Below, piece after piece: positions 26,810-34,477 of a DNA stretch of 64,000 bases (within the stretch, counting starts at the first letter, position 1; each line of letters opens with the position of its first letter). The notes below the pieces were generated by a model. That model was not told the DNA's origin and did no database searches. It saw only the letters and a program-made list of their open reading frames with translations. The position numbers and the translations under genes were made by a program. The stretch spans positions 186,001 through 250,000 of the forward strand of contig NZ_JACVQA010000006.1 of the NCBI RefSeq assembly GCF_018881595.1, read 5' to 3'. This stretch comes from Polynucleobacter sp. UK-Gri1-W3 (GTDB lineage: Bacteria; Pseudomonadota; Gammaproteobacteria; Burkholderiales; Burkholderiaceae).

Positions 26810-27245
26810 AAAACTGGATTTACGGACCCCTATATTAAAAACCTGCGTGCTGCGGGTAGGTATACAGATTTAGTTACAACGGGCTTAAACTTAAATATTA
26901 AGAGGAACGGCGGTAAGTACTGGGTATTCCGTTATTTATTGGCTGGGAGGCGTCGAGACCTATCGTTGGGCGTTTACCCTGATGTAAGCCTAAAAGAGGC
27001 ACGTAAAAGGGCTGTAGCCTGCCGTGATGAGTTATCTCAAGGCGGAAAACCAATAGCCTATTGGAGGCACAGTGAACCCGCTATTTTCGATAAGCCGCTA
27101 TTCAAGGACTACTCCAAGCAATGTATTGAAAGCAAGAAGCCCTCAGCCTATTCGGGCGCGAACATCAACATTGGGAGCGCCATTGGCTAGCGCAGGCAAT
27201 CCCATGGATCGAATTGCCCAGCATCTAGGAAATATGGGGATATAG
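26810..27245 (+). pseudogene. Decayed tyrosine integrase (N-terminal part only)
   Basis: An ATG with AAAGGAG upstream begins MKTGFTDPYIKNLRAAGRYTD, followed by an arm-binding domain typical of P4-type integrases (NLNIKRNGGKYWVFRY, GVYPDVSLKEARKRA). After about residue 110 the similarity ends and the frame stops at 27190. A shifted frame then reads TSTLGAPLASAGNPMDRIA before a stop at 27243-27245, which looks like continued integrase sequence after a frameshift. The catalytic domain is absent, so it must be inactive. Confidence 0.75.
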
Positions 27246-27323
27246 ATAGCTGTGAATTACATGCCACTTAAAACTAGTGGCGTGTAGACATAAATGTCTT
27301 TAGACACCTAAATCGCCTCATTT

Positions 27324-27375
27324 TGTCTACAAAACTGCCGATATAGTCATTTTTCGTCAACAACTTAGCTTATAT
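27324..27375. repeat. Phased direct-repeat pair A
   Basis: Two copies of the TGTCAACAAAACTGC-like motif lie at 27324 (TGTCTACAAAACTGCC) and 27355 (CGTCAACAACTTAGC), starting 31 bp apart. The second overlaps the stop codon of the AbiEi-Fic gene. On the minus strand the motif contains TTGACA-like or TAGACA sequence. It may be the relic of a control region for a gene now lost downstream. Hairpins lie beside it at 27259-27285 (10-bp arms). Confidence 0.6.
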
Positions 27376-28864
27376 CGTGAGGATCAAGCAATTGATGCTG
27401 TGAGGGGTTGTCTGTAAACGCGTTACAAGCCTTCATTTTTTCCCAAAGATTCGGGAAGTTCGAATAATCAAATCCAGCAGTCCAACGCCAGGCGCGAGTC
27501 ATGGATCGGATAAAAGGACTGGGATCATTATTTTGAGACAGCGCTTTTAATGGCAGTAAATATTCCTCACGATAAGCTGTGGGAATAATGATGCGAGAGG
27601 CGGAGTGTTGAGTTAAGTATGCATTCATCGTGAGGCGCGCAGTTCGGCCGTTACCATCCATAAATGGGTGTACTTCAGTAACTACAAACATCGCCATCAA
27701 TGCGCGCGCAAATGGATCTTCCAGTAAAGCGACACGCTTGAATCCTTCGCGCAAAGTACCTTTTACAAGCTCTGGGTGAACAAAAATGGTATTGCCCGCT
27801 TGGTTAGTTTGCTCTTTCCATTCGCCTGGATTTTTATCTGGACGACTAGAGAGTATTTGGAGATTACATTGCAAAAGCCATGCTAAGAAATCATCTTCAT
27901 CTTTTGGGGGCTTAGAGCGAAAGGGTTGCTCCATGATTGCTTTAAAGGTACCAAGTACATCATGTGAATCTTCATTTCGCTTTGGAATGATTTTCCCATC
28001 GAAAATAATCTCGGAGGCCTCTTCGACGGTGAATGTAGTTCCTTCAATGTAGTTCGAAAAGTATGATTCAAAGAATGCGAAATTAAAGGCGCTTTTACCC
28101 GTTTTTGCCTGATCTTCAATAATGGGAAAAGGTTTTCTTAATGCAGAAAACAAAGTTTCGAAGATCTCAATGCGATCAGGATCATAAGGCTTACCAGCTG
28201 CGCGCGCTAATGCATCAGCTGCCCTTAAAGAGCGAGCCTTACCAGTTTGCATTAAGGCTGAAACAATCGTGTTCAGTGTTTTAAATTGAACCTCTAGACC
28301 TAATTGGGGGGCAATAGCTTTAGCATCATCACGTAGTGCATTGAGCTTATGTTCACCACGAATAGTGCATAGCTTACTTAAATAAGACTCAACCCAAGGG
28401 CGACCCATAGTGCGAAGATCTGAGCCTTTGCGGCTATAGAGATTCTCCAGTAACCGCCTAGCCTCCGAGGATATAAAGAGTTTTCCATAAGGGGTATCGT
28501 TTAGCGAATCTTTGTGCGATTGAACTGCAGGAGGACCTGGCAAGATATTGAGAGTCAGCCCCGGAAATTCTATTTGACGTGCTCTATTGCCAGATACTAA
28601 AAATACATTGCCGCTATCATCTGGTTTACAAAGATGAGCAGAACGGTAAGCTATTACAGAGCCTGGATAAAGATATTCGGTAATTTGCCGCCAATTGGGC
28701 CGAATGATTTGTTCGAGCGGGCTGGTGATGTCGCTGGTGTAAATGCCGCGATAAATTTGACGCAAACGCCCAGACCTAGCCAAGCGGGAAATTCTCTGGG
28801 CATTGGTTTTGTCTTCTCTCGAACTAAAAAGCAAGAGGGGCAGCTGGTCAACAGAAGTGCTCAT
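27365..28864 (-). CDS. AbiEi-like DNA-binding domain fused to Fic AMP-transferase
   Basis: This 499-residue protein has an N-terminal winged-helix of the AbiEi antitoxin kind (about 1-110, with ISRLARSGRLRQIYRGIYTS) and a C-terminal Fic domain. The Fic motif HPFMDGNGRTAR is complete at 399-410, and an inhibitory helix motif S270-N-Y-I-E274-G275 precedes it, marking a self-inhibited type. Fic enzymes transfer AMP to target proteins. GAGG precedes the ATG. The gene is flanked at both ends by phased repeats that its own DNA-binding domain might recognise (inference). Confidence 0.85.
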   Translation of the reverse strand: MSTSVDQLPLLLFSSREDKTNAQRISRLARSGRLRQIYRGIYTSDITSPLEQIIRPNWRQITEYLYPGSVIAYRSAHLCKPDDSGNVFLVSGNRARQIEFPGLTLNILPGPPAVQSHKDSLNDTPYGKLFISSEARRLLENLYSRKGSDLRTMGRPWVESYLSKLCTIRGEHKLNALRDDAKAIAPQLGLEVQFKTLNTIVSALMQTGKARSLRAADALARAAGKPYDPDRIEIFETLFSALRKPFPIIEDQAKTGKSAFNFAFFESYFSNYIEGTTFTVEEASEIIFDGKIIPKRNEDSHDVLGTFKAIMEQPFRSKPPKDEDDFLAWLLQCNLQILSSRPDKNPGEWKEQTNQAGNTIFVHPELVKGTLREGFKRVALLEDPFARALMAMFVVTEVHPFMDGNGRTARLTMNAYLTQHSASRIIIPTAYREEYLLPLKALSQNNDPSPFIRSMTRAWRWTAGFDYSNFPNLWEKMKACNAFTDNPSQHQLLDPHDIS

Positions 28865-28886
28865 AGGGCCTCAATTTATCCATTAA

Positions 28887-28938
28887 TGTCAACAACTATG
28901 TATATATTATAGTTTAATGTCAACAAAAGTGCGTATAG
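28887..28938. repeat. Phased direct-repeat pair B, promoter of the AbiEi-Fic gene
   Basis: TGTCAACAACTATGTATAT (28887-28905) and TGTCAACAAAAGTGCGTAT (from 28918) start 31 bp apart, just upstream of the fic start at 28864. Read on the minus strand, the distal copy supplies TTGACA (28923-28918). Seventeen nt on is CATAGT, a 4/6 match to a -10 box, which lies in the proximal copy. This is the layout of an autorepressed promoter. The control role is inferred. Confidence 0.6.
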
Positions 28939-28975
28939 AATCAAAATAACCCTATTTTTAGGTATATAGATACGG

Positions 28976-29581
28976 CTATTTCAAAGCCTTGGCATCGTTT
29001 ACCAGTTGATATATCCGATTGTGTCTGCGAAGGATTTCAAAGAAAAGCCTCAAGGTATTGAGAGCATCAACATCTGCTCTATGTGGACTGCCTTCAAATT
29101 GAAGCTTAAAAGAACCCAGACCTGAGGATAGACCGCCACTGGGTTTTTTGCCCATGGCAAGCATGTGCAGGCTATACCAAGTTTTGACATCGATCCAGCG
29201 ACGACCAAAATGGGGAAAGCTGATACCTCGATCTTTAAATTCAGATTTCAGTTCAAGTGAATCGCCACCGCCCCAGGTAATGGGATTAACAAAGCAATTA
29301 CGCGTAGTAATAATTTCCCCAATTTCTTTAGCTACTTGTTCATGTGGAACTGAATAGTCAGAAATATCCTGATTGCAAATGCCCGTTAATTGGGTGATGA
29401 ACTCAAAAATAGGCTCTTTAGGATCTAAGAACCATTTATACGTAGATAGGGATTGATTGACATAGTCATGGTAATTGCCAACGGCTATGCCGACCTGAAT
29501 GATCTTTGGATTTACTATGGAATTATCTTGGGCATTATTGAGTTCTAAATCAAGCGAGAAATAGTTTTGTTCTTGATGCAT
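28976..29581 (-). CDS. DEDD-type 3'-5' exonuclease-like protein
   Basis: This 201-residue protein has the RNase T/DnaQ layout: D11-L-E13 in FSLDLELN, a middle motif in the TWGGGDSLELK region, and a C-terminal HRADVDALNT motif carrying the last acidic ligand. It should degrade or trim single-stranded nucleic acid ends with two metal ions. It is not a polymerase subunit by context; it sits among toxin-type genes in the island. An island defence or nucleic-acid processing role is possible but unproven. Confidence 0.75.
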   Translation of the reverse strand: MHQEQNYFSLDLELNNAQDNSIVNPKIIQVGIAVGNYHDYVNQSLSTYKWFLDPKEPIFEFITQLTGICNQDISDYSVPHEQVAKEIGEIITTRNCFVNPITWGGGDSLELKSEFKDRGISFPHFGRRWIDVKTWYSLHMLAMGKKPSGGLSSGLGSFKLQFEGSPHRADVDALNTLRLFFEILRRHNRIYQLVNDAKALK

Positions 29582-29736
29582 TTTTGATGAACGCGGTTTT
29601 TAGTAGTGTGTTGATAATGTAGAGTCCCCCAAGGCTAACGTCAATGCCAAGCTCGATTCCTTGTAAGACGTCATGGTTAATTTATTGACTACACTAGATC
29701 TCAATATCAAGATCATCATGGCGACATATCTAAATT

Positions 29737-30504
29737 ATGAAAATTCATGTACTAAGTGATTTGCATTTAGAATTTGCTGACTTTTCACCTACATTAAATG
29801 CGGCAGATGTTATTGTCCTGGCCGGTGATATTGGCCTGCGCTCAGAGGGTATAACTTGGGCTAGAAAATCGTTTCCAAATCAAGAGATTATTTATGTGGC
29901 TGGCAATCATGAGTTCTATGGCTCCCAGCGTGGTCATGCCATTGAACGGATGAGGAACGCATCCACTGAGTACGGAATTCATTTTCTAGATGATGATGTG
30001 CTGCAACTACAGGATCCTACATCAAATACTCCCGTCCGCTTCTTGGGAGCTACGTTATGGACTGACTTTTTATTATTTGGTCAGGTTCTAAAATCTAAAT
30101 GCCTATCGTATGGCGAGCTTTACTTAAATGACTTTAGAGCAACACGCGATGGAGGAAGAAATTTTTCCCCGAAAAAATCGATTCAATTACATGAAAAATC
30201 ATTGGCTTGGCTCCAGCAGGAGCTAGAGAGCCCATTTGATGGCAAGACGGTAGTGATTACGCACCATCTACCCTCAATGAGCTCAGTTGCAGAGCGCTAT
30301 AAGCAAGATTTATTGTCCGCCTGCTTTTCTTCGGAGTTGGCGCACCTCTTTGGCAAGATGTCTCTATGGATTCATGGGCATACGCATGATTCCTGCGATT
30401 ATGAAATGAATGACACTAGGGTGGTTTGTAATCCTCGCGGTTATGTTCGATCTAACCACGCCGAAAACCCAGAATTTAATCCATCGCTTATTGTTGAAAT
30501 CTAG
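29737..30504 (+). CDS. Calcineurin-like metallophosphoesterase
   Basis: This 255-residue protein shows the complete metal motifs: DLH at the start (SDLHLE), LAGDIG, AGNHEFYG, ITHHLPS and HGHTHDS. Members hydrolyse phosphodiesters or phosphomonoesters, including nucleotides and DNA ends. It is transcribed away from the exonuclease gene. In this island it may be cargo of a nucleic-acid related module; the substrate is unknown. Confidence 0.85.
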   Translation: MKIHVLSDLHLEFADFSPTLNAADVIVLAGDIGLRSEGITWARKSFPNQEIIYVAGNHEFYGSQRGHAIERMRNASTEYGIHFLDDDVLQLQDPTSNTPVRFLGATLWTDFLLFGQVLKSKCLSYGELYLNDFRATRDGGRNFSPKKSIQLHEKSLAWLQQELESPFDGKTVVITHHLPSMSSVAERYKQDLLSACFSSELAHLFGKMSLWIHGHTHDSCDYEMNDTRVVCNPRGYVRSNHAENPEFNPSLIVEI

Positions 30505-30533
30505 TTTCCTAGCAAGATCTTCTCAATAAGTGA

Positions 30534-31841
30534 TTAGCCTTTAGCTAGAGTCTTGATTAATTCAGGACTACAAATATCATCAATGTGTCTAAAGGCCCGG
30601 GAGATTCCTTCAATTTGATCTGCAGGAATTCCAAGGCTTTCGAAGTGTGTTTTCCACTGCCTAGTTACTCGCCATACACGATCGATAATGGAGCTTGCTT
30701 GCTGCACAGATAAACCAAAGCGCTCTTTAGCCCCATAGGCATTATCTAGGGTTGCTAGCTTGCCTTGAGGTCCAATGCCTAGATGTTGATAGCGTTCACT
30801 TGCGATGACTGCATGTGGCATCACATCATAGAGTGGGCTTAGGCTCCAGCCTTTAAGCTCCTGGTTCCATAAGAAGGCATGATTGCGTAGATGATCATCA
30901 TCGTTACTGACAAAAAGGTTAAAGATCATGCGTGCATATAGTTCTTCTACATCTGATTTGACTGTTTGAACCAGGCAATATCTGCGTATAGCATCTGCAA
31001 TATCCATATAGCTTTTTGTATTGGACTCTGATTCGTGGCAAGCAACGAGTGTGAGGGCACTAATCACATGATGACGAATTTCTACTGAGCGAGCTGAAGC
31101 GGTCCAAGAGCGATCAAAACGTTTGACCATTAACACCTTTTTCTTGCCAACTTGCTCTAATTGAGTTTGCGCTACATTGAGGCCAGCTAATTCTGCAAGT
31201 TTGAGGGTGGCGTATTCAATGCTTGGTACATCTAAGACTCCATCAGTGTTGCCTGGGAACTTGGCCATCCATAAAATATTGTCATCATCACGTACGCTTG
31301 CCTTTGGGCGCATACCCCCTAGGCCGCTACCCACAATCAAAATTCTGGATAGTGCTTCTGATACTGGCAAGCCCGCCTCAATCTTCTGCGCACCCTCGAG
31401 TACGTATGACAGATTGTGAATACTTTCGTGAGCAGGGCGCTCCTCTTGATCTAAAGAAGATCGAATGTCTAAAGCCCCAACACGATCACTGCCTGCTTCG
31501 ACTAGATAGGTTGATTCTGGCAGGCTATTAGCTGGAACCTTAAGCCTAGCTTCAATCACTCTTCTTCCCCAAGAATCAGGAGCAGCATCACGAATTCCGC
31601 CAAAAGCTTCTAGACCATTTGGTGGAACGAGGCGCTTGCCTTTGATCTCGCTTTTATTCTTAAGGCTAAGGGCGACAGGATCAATTTCCTGTGCATTGCC
31701 CCTATCTAGGTAGCGCAGGCCATAAGCAAATGAAGAGGCAATAAGTCTTGAGCCTTCCTCATCTACTTGTAGTCGTCCTGCTGGTACAAATTCACCATCA
31801 AGATTGGCAAAGACAAACAGGTCTTTAGTTGTGTTTGCCAT
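30534..31841 (-). CDS. hipA: HipA family serine/threonine kinase toxin
   Basis: This 435-residue protein is full length for HipA. The glycine-rich loop GSGLGGMRPKA spans 171-181, a lysine lies in AKF at 194, the catalytic motif NDDDHLRN is at 313-320 (D315 or D316, N320), and the metal-binding D339 is in PLYDVM. E. coli HipA phosphorylates glutamyl-tRNA synthetase and stops growth. Its ATG overlaps the stop of the upstream hipB gene, so the pair is coupled. All key residues are present. Confidence 0.9.
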   Translation of the reverse strand: MANTTKDLFVFANLDGEFVPAGRLQVDEEGSRLIASSFAYGLRYLDRGNAQEIDPVALSLKNKSEIKGKRLVPPNGLEAFGGIRDAAPDSWGRRVIEARLKVPANSLPESTYLVEAGSDRVGALDIRSSLDQEERPAHESIHNLSYVLEGAQKIEAGLPVSEALSRILIVGSGLGGMRPKASVRDDDNILWMAKFPGNTDGVLDVPSIEYATLKLAELAGLNVAQTQLEQVGKKKVLMVKRFDRSWTASARSVEIRHHVISALTLVACHESESNTKSYMDIADAIRRYCLVQTVKSDVEELYARMIFNLFVSNDDDHLRNHAFLWNQELKGWSLSPLYDVMPHAVIASERYQHLGIGPQGKLATLDNAYGAKERFGLSVQQASSIIDRVWRVTRQWKTHFESLGIPADQIEGISRAFRHIDDICSPELIKTLAKG

Positions 31842-32182
31842 CAGAAATCAAGCGCTTTCATTTCAGCCGTACTTAAGTCACGGACGCGTTGAGGGCGCGA
31901 GCGACGCTCCAAGGCAGCGATCGCAGGATCATTGCCGCTTAAGAGTTGCAATAAGGTCATGCCTGGAGCGATTGCATCTAAGTAACGTAGCAGTGCGCCA
32001 ATGGCAACGCCAGGATCACCCTTTTCAATGCGTTGGGCAGTTGCACGAGACAAGCCCGCGCGAACCGCAGCCTCACCTTGGCGAATATGACGGGCAAGGC
32101 GTAAGGACACTAGGCATTGCGCTATTTCAGCGGATTGGCCAAGTTGCTTTGATGCTAGAGATAGCTGTTGATCTACGCGCAT
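31841..32182 (-). CDS. hipB: HipB family antitoxin, XRE helix-turn-helix regulator
   Basis: This 113-residue protein has a helix-turn-helix centred at about 45-75 (GEAAVRAGLSRATAQRIEKGDP) and a C-terminal tail (SRPQRVRDLSTAEMKALDF). It should bind the operator upstream and neutralise HipA. The promoter at 32218-32246 and the long palindrome behind it fit autoregulation. Gene order hipB-hipA is standard. Confidence 0.88.
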   Translation of the reverse strand: MRVDQQLSLASKQLGQSAEIAQCLVSLRLARHIRQGEAAVRAGLSRATAQRIEKGDPGVAIGALLRYLDAIAPGMTLLQLLSGNDPAIAALERRSRPQRVRDLSTAEMKALDF

Positions 32183-32217
32183 AGTTGCCTCATGCTGTTC
32201 ATTAAGTACAAGGCACT

Positions 32218-32246
32218 AATATACCTGTTTAAACCTGATTGGTCAA
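32218..32246 (-). promoter_or_regulatory. hipBA promoter
   Basis: On the minus strand TTGACC (32246-32241), a 17-nt spacer and TATATT (32223-32218) form a good sigma-70 promoter 36 bp before the hipB ATG. The -35 lies in GGTCAATAAAAATG, which resembles the TGTCAACAAAA motif found at the fic genes. Confidence 0.7.
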
Positions 32247-32250
32247 TAAA

Positions 32251-32303
32251 AATGACTCATAAATAAGTCCTTAAGTGAATTAATGACTTATTTATGAGTC
32301 ATT
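32251..32303. promoter_or_regulatory. 19-bp-arm perfect palindrome, probable HipB operator
   Basis: AATGACTCATAAATAAGTC (32251-32269) is repeated in perfect inverted form at 32285-32303 with a 15-nt centre. It begins 5 bp upstream of the hipBA -35 box. HipB proteins bind palindromic operators, so this is the likely site; the length of the arms suggests two bound dimers. Inference from position. Confidence 0.65.
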
Positions 32304-32367
32304 TAATAATTTAAACTAGTAGAATATAAGCGGTCTATTTGCGTCAAGGGCACCTTGGTCGGCGGCA

Positions 32368-32460
32368 TGTCAATAAAAATGCATATATCACGCTATATTG
32401 AGTCAATATGTCAACAAAACTGCACATAACTGGCTTTATTGTCAACAAAACTGCATATTG
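32368..32460. repeat. Phased direct-repeat cluster C
   Basis: Three copies of the TGTCAACAAAACTGC motif start at 32368 (TGTCAATAAAAATGC), 32409 and 32440. The last two are identical over 17 bases and 31 bp apart; the first is 41 bp from the second. The cluster is in the 490-bp non-coding stretch 32183-32673 between hipB and the second fic gene. All copies have the same orientation as those at 27324 and 28887. Confidence 0.7.
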
Positions 32461-32515
32461 CAGTTGAATTCATATCTTTTGGGCTGTTTAGCAAAAATTG
32501 CCTAAACGACTATTT

Positions 32516-32667
32516 CGTAAGAAAAAGTGAGGATATGTTTAAAAACGTAGGAATCTATTGAAATATGTAAGAAAAAGTGTGTAAATATGTGTAATCGTAA
32601 GAAAAAGTGTGCATATGTAAGAAAAAGTGTGGGAAAATAGCCATTCGAACGAAAAAGTGGGCTTAAG
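32516..32667. repeat. Five-copy helically phased repeat array before the second fic gene
   Basis: The motif (C/T)GTAAGAAAAAGTG starts at 32516, 32566, 32596, 32616 and, diverged to CGAACGAAAAAGTG, at 32646. The intervals are 50, 30, 20 and 30 bp, all multiples of ten. The last copy ends just before the AAGGGA ribosome site of the gene at 32674. The array suits a protein that binds one face of the helix repeatedly, probably a regulator of that gene. Confidence 0.75.
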
Positions 32668-32673
32668 GGAAAT

Positions 32674-34143
32674 ATGGGCGATATAGGCTATTCACAGGTA
32701 AAAAGTCAGCTTGATCTCAGTGCTTTTGACCCACTTGTACCTGCACGCCTTGCCTCGGTAACCAGTGTAACGCCCACCCAGGGCGCATTGTTGATACCCG
32801 CAAAGGTAGCTCCCAAAGATGATCGCCCACTAAGCCACCTGTTGTTTGCGCTAAAGCATGAAGGAGTTAATCTCCAATTGTTATCGCAGGCCTTAAGAAA
32901 AATCCCAGCCCAAGAGATGCTGGCCGCAATTAGCGAATCGCCAACAGGCGTTTACATTCGTACAGCTTGTTTTTTGTGGGAAGCCTTTAATAAGCAAGAG
33001 TTAAAGGGTGCGCCAGTAATTACGGGGCCAATGGTTAATTTATTTGACCCCAAAAAATACATTACAGGACCAAGCATACGCAATGCCAAATGGCGAGTTA
33101 ACTTCAATGGCTTGGGTTCTTTGGATTACTGCGTAACTGTTGAGCGAACCACACGTATTAATAGTTTGCTTGAATCTAATATCCTCCAGAAAGCAAATGA
33201 ATTTCTATTAGAACTAGGTGGGGCCGCATCCGATAGGGCAATGTCTTGGGCTTATTTAAGTGAGACCAAAAGCTCTTTTGAGATCGAGCATGAGACACCG
33301 AGTGCCACGAAATCGGAGGCATTTGTAGAGCTACTCAAAAAAGCCCACCTGACTACCCAGTTAGATGAAGAGTACTTTGTTGGCTTGCAAAATACCGCCA
33401 TTACCAATCCTTTGGATAGAGCGGTTAACTATCGCCACCAACAAAACTGGTTAAGCAGTCCATTGCGTGGTGCTGCTGGCGTAACGTATATTCCACCGCC
33501 ACCTGAAATCGTTAATGACTTGATGAAAGGTTTGGTAGATTTTGCCAATACCGCACCAAAGCAGATCGATCCTTTAATTGCTGCTGCGATTGTTTCCTTT
33601 GGATTTGTTTTTATCCATCCATTTATGGATGGCAATGGGCGCTTATCACGCTTCTTATTTCATCATGCTTTGTGCCAGTCGGGTGCTTTAAAGAATGGCT
33701 TGCTATTGCCAGTATCTATTGCGATGAAGCGCAATGAAGATTTATACCTAGCTGCTCTAAAGAGTTTTTCTGAGCCTGCTCGCAAGCGCTGGGAAGTCAT
33801 CTGGATTGATGGCGATGAATATCAAATGGTATTCAAATCAGATGATTCCTTATATCGTTATTGGAATGCCACTGCCTGTGTTGAGTTTGGATTGGAGATG
33901 GCCAAGCAGGCGCTAGAAAAGGACTTAAGAGAAGAGACTGAGTTCTTGGCAAAGTACGACCTCATTTACCGCGCTATTGATGGGCAGTACGACATCAGAG
34001 GCAAAGATCTCAATTCATTAATTCTGGCTTGCATGGAGCAAAACGGAAAACTATCGGCTAACCGTCGTAAGAAATTTACAACAACAGTACCTGAAGAAAT
34101 ATTTAATGCTATTGAGGTTGAATATGCGAAGGTAGTGGGCTGA
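32674..34143 (+). CDS. Fic family protein (large type)
   Basis: The 489-residue protein has the full Fic motif HPFMDGNGRLSR at 315-326. An N-terminal domain of about 190 residues precedes an inhibitory-type segment S201-F-E-I-E205-H, in which the usual G/N after the glutamate is H. A C-terminal helical region follows. It likely AMPylates or otherwise modifies a host or phage target. It is not an obvious paralogue of the first Fic protein beyond the Fic core. It lies behind a dense repeat array and in front of phage genes. Confidence 0.85.
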   Translation: MGDIGYSQVKSQLDLSAFDPLVPARLASVTSVTPTQGALLIPAKVAPKDDRPLSHLLFALKHEGVNLQLLSQALRKIPAQEMLAAISESPTGVYIRTACFLWEAFNKQELKGAPVITGPMVNLFDPKKYITGPSIRNAKWRVNFNGLGSLDYCVTVERTTRINSLLESNILQKANEFLLELGGAASDRAMSWAYLSETKSSFEIEHETPSATKSEAFVELLKKAHLTTQLDEEYFVGLQNTAITNPLDRAVNYRHQQNWLSSPLRGAAGVTYIPPPPEIVNDLMKGLVDFANTAPKQIDPLIAAAIVSFGFVFIHPFMDGNGRLSRFLFHHALCQSGALKNGLLLPVSIAMKRNEDLYLAALKSFSEPARKRWEVIWIDGDEYQMVFKSDDSLYRYWNATACVEFGLEMAKQALEKDLREETEFLAKYDLIYRAIDGQYDIRGKDLNSLILACMEQNGKLSANRRKKFTTTVPEEIFNAIEVEYAKVVG

Positions 34144-34477
34144 TTCAAAAATCCTCAGAGTAATTCTGTCAAGGGCACCCCAAAGGGGTGGCTTGCGAAC
34201 CCTTGACGGCCACGATTAAAGTAACGCTCTTTTATGCCCAAGGTGGCAGAAAGACACATTGGGCATAAAGACACAAAGCGAGTTCATTTAGTAACTCAAC
34301 AAAAACCCCACAAATATCCCGAGCCTATATCTACCGCCCCAATAATTGATCTCAGTGCTTCACGCCTATGCGTTAAAGCTAGAGTCGCACCTAGTAGCGT
34401 AGCAATGGATGGGTTCACGCTCCATCACCAGGTATTGAAGCCACCAATTTATTAAATAACTATTGATGGGGTGGCAT
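34144..34477. other. Non-coding stretch with nested hairpin, before the capsid gene
   Basis: GTCAAGGG (34168-34175) pairs with CCCTTGAC (34200-34207), and inside it CACCCC (34176-34181) pairs with GGGGTG (34185-34190). The hairpin could terminate the fic gene, though no T-run follows. GTCAAGGGCACC also occurs at 32343-32354 on the other side of the fic gene. A 73-codon open frame at 34234-34455 has no recognisable domain or ribosome site; I do not call it a gene. Confidence 0.5.

Noticed and set aside
32516..32667. Phased repeats as a CRISPR array
   Set aside because: Repeat units are only about 14 bases, spacing is 20 to 50 bp, and there are no unique spacers of constant length and no cas genes.
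32183..32673. Repeat arrays as plasmid-type replication origin iterons
   Set aside because: The phasing would fit, but no Rep gene, DnaA box cluster or partition gene is near. A regulatory array for the adjacent fic gene is simpler. Not fully excluded.
34234..34455. 73-codon open frame before the capsid gene
   Set aside because: No ribosome site, no recognisable domain and an odd composition; it could be a gene remnant but I cannot support it.
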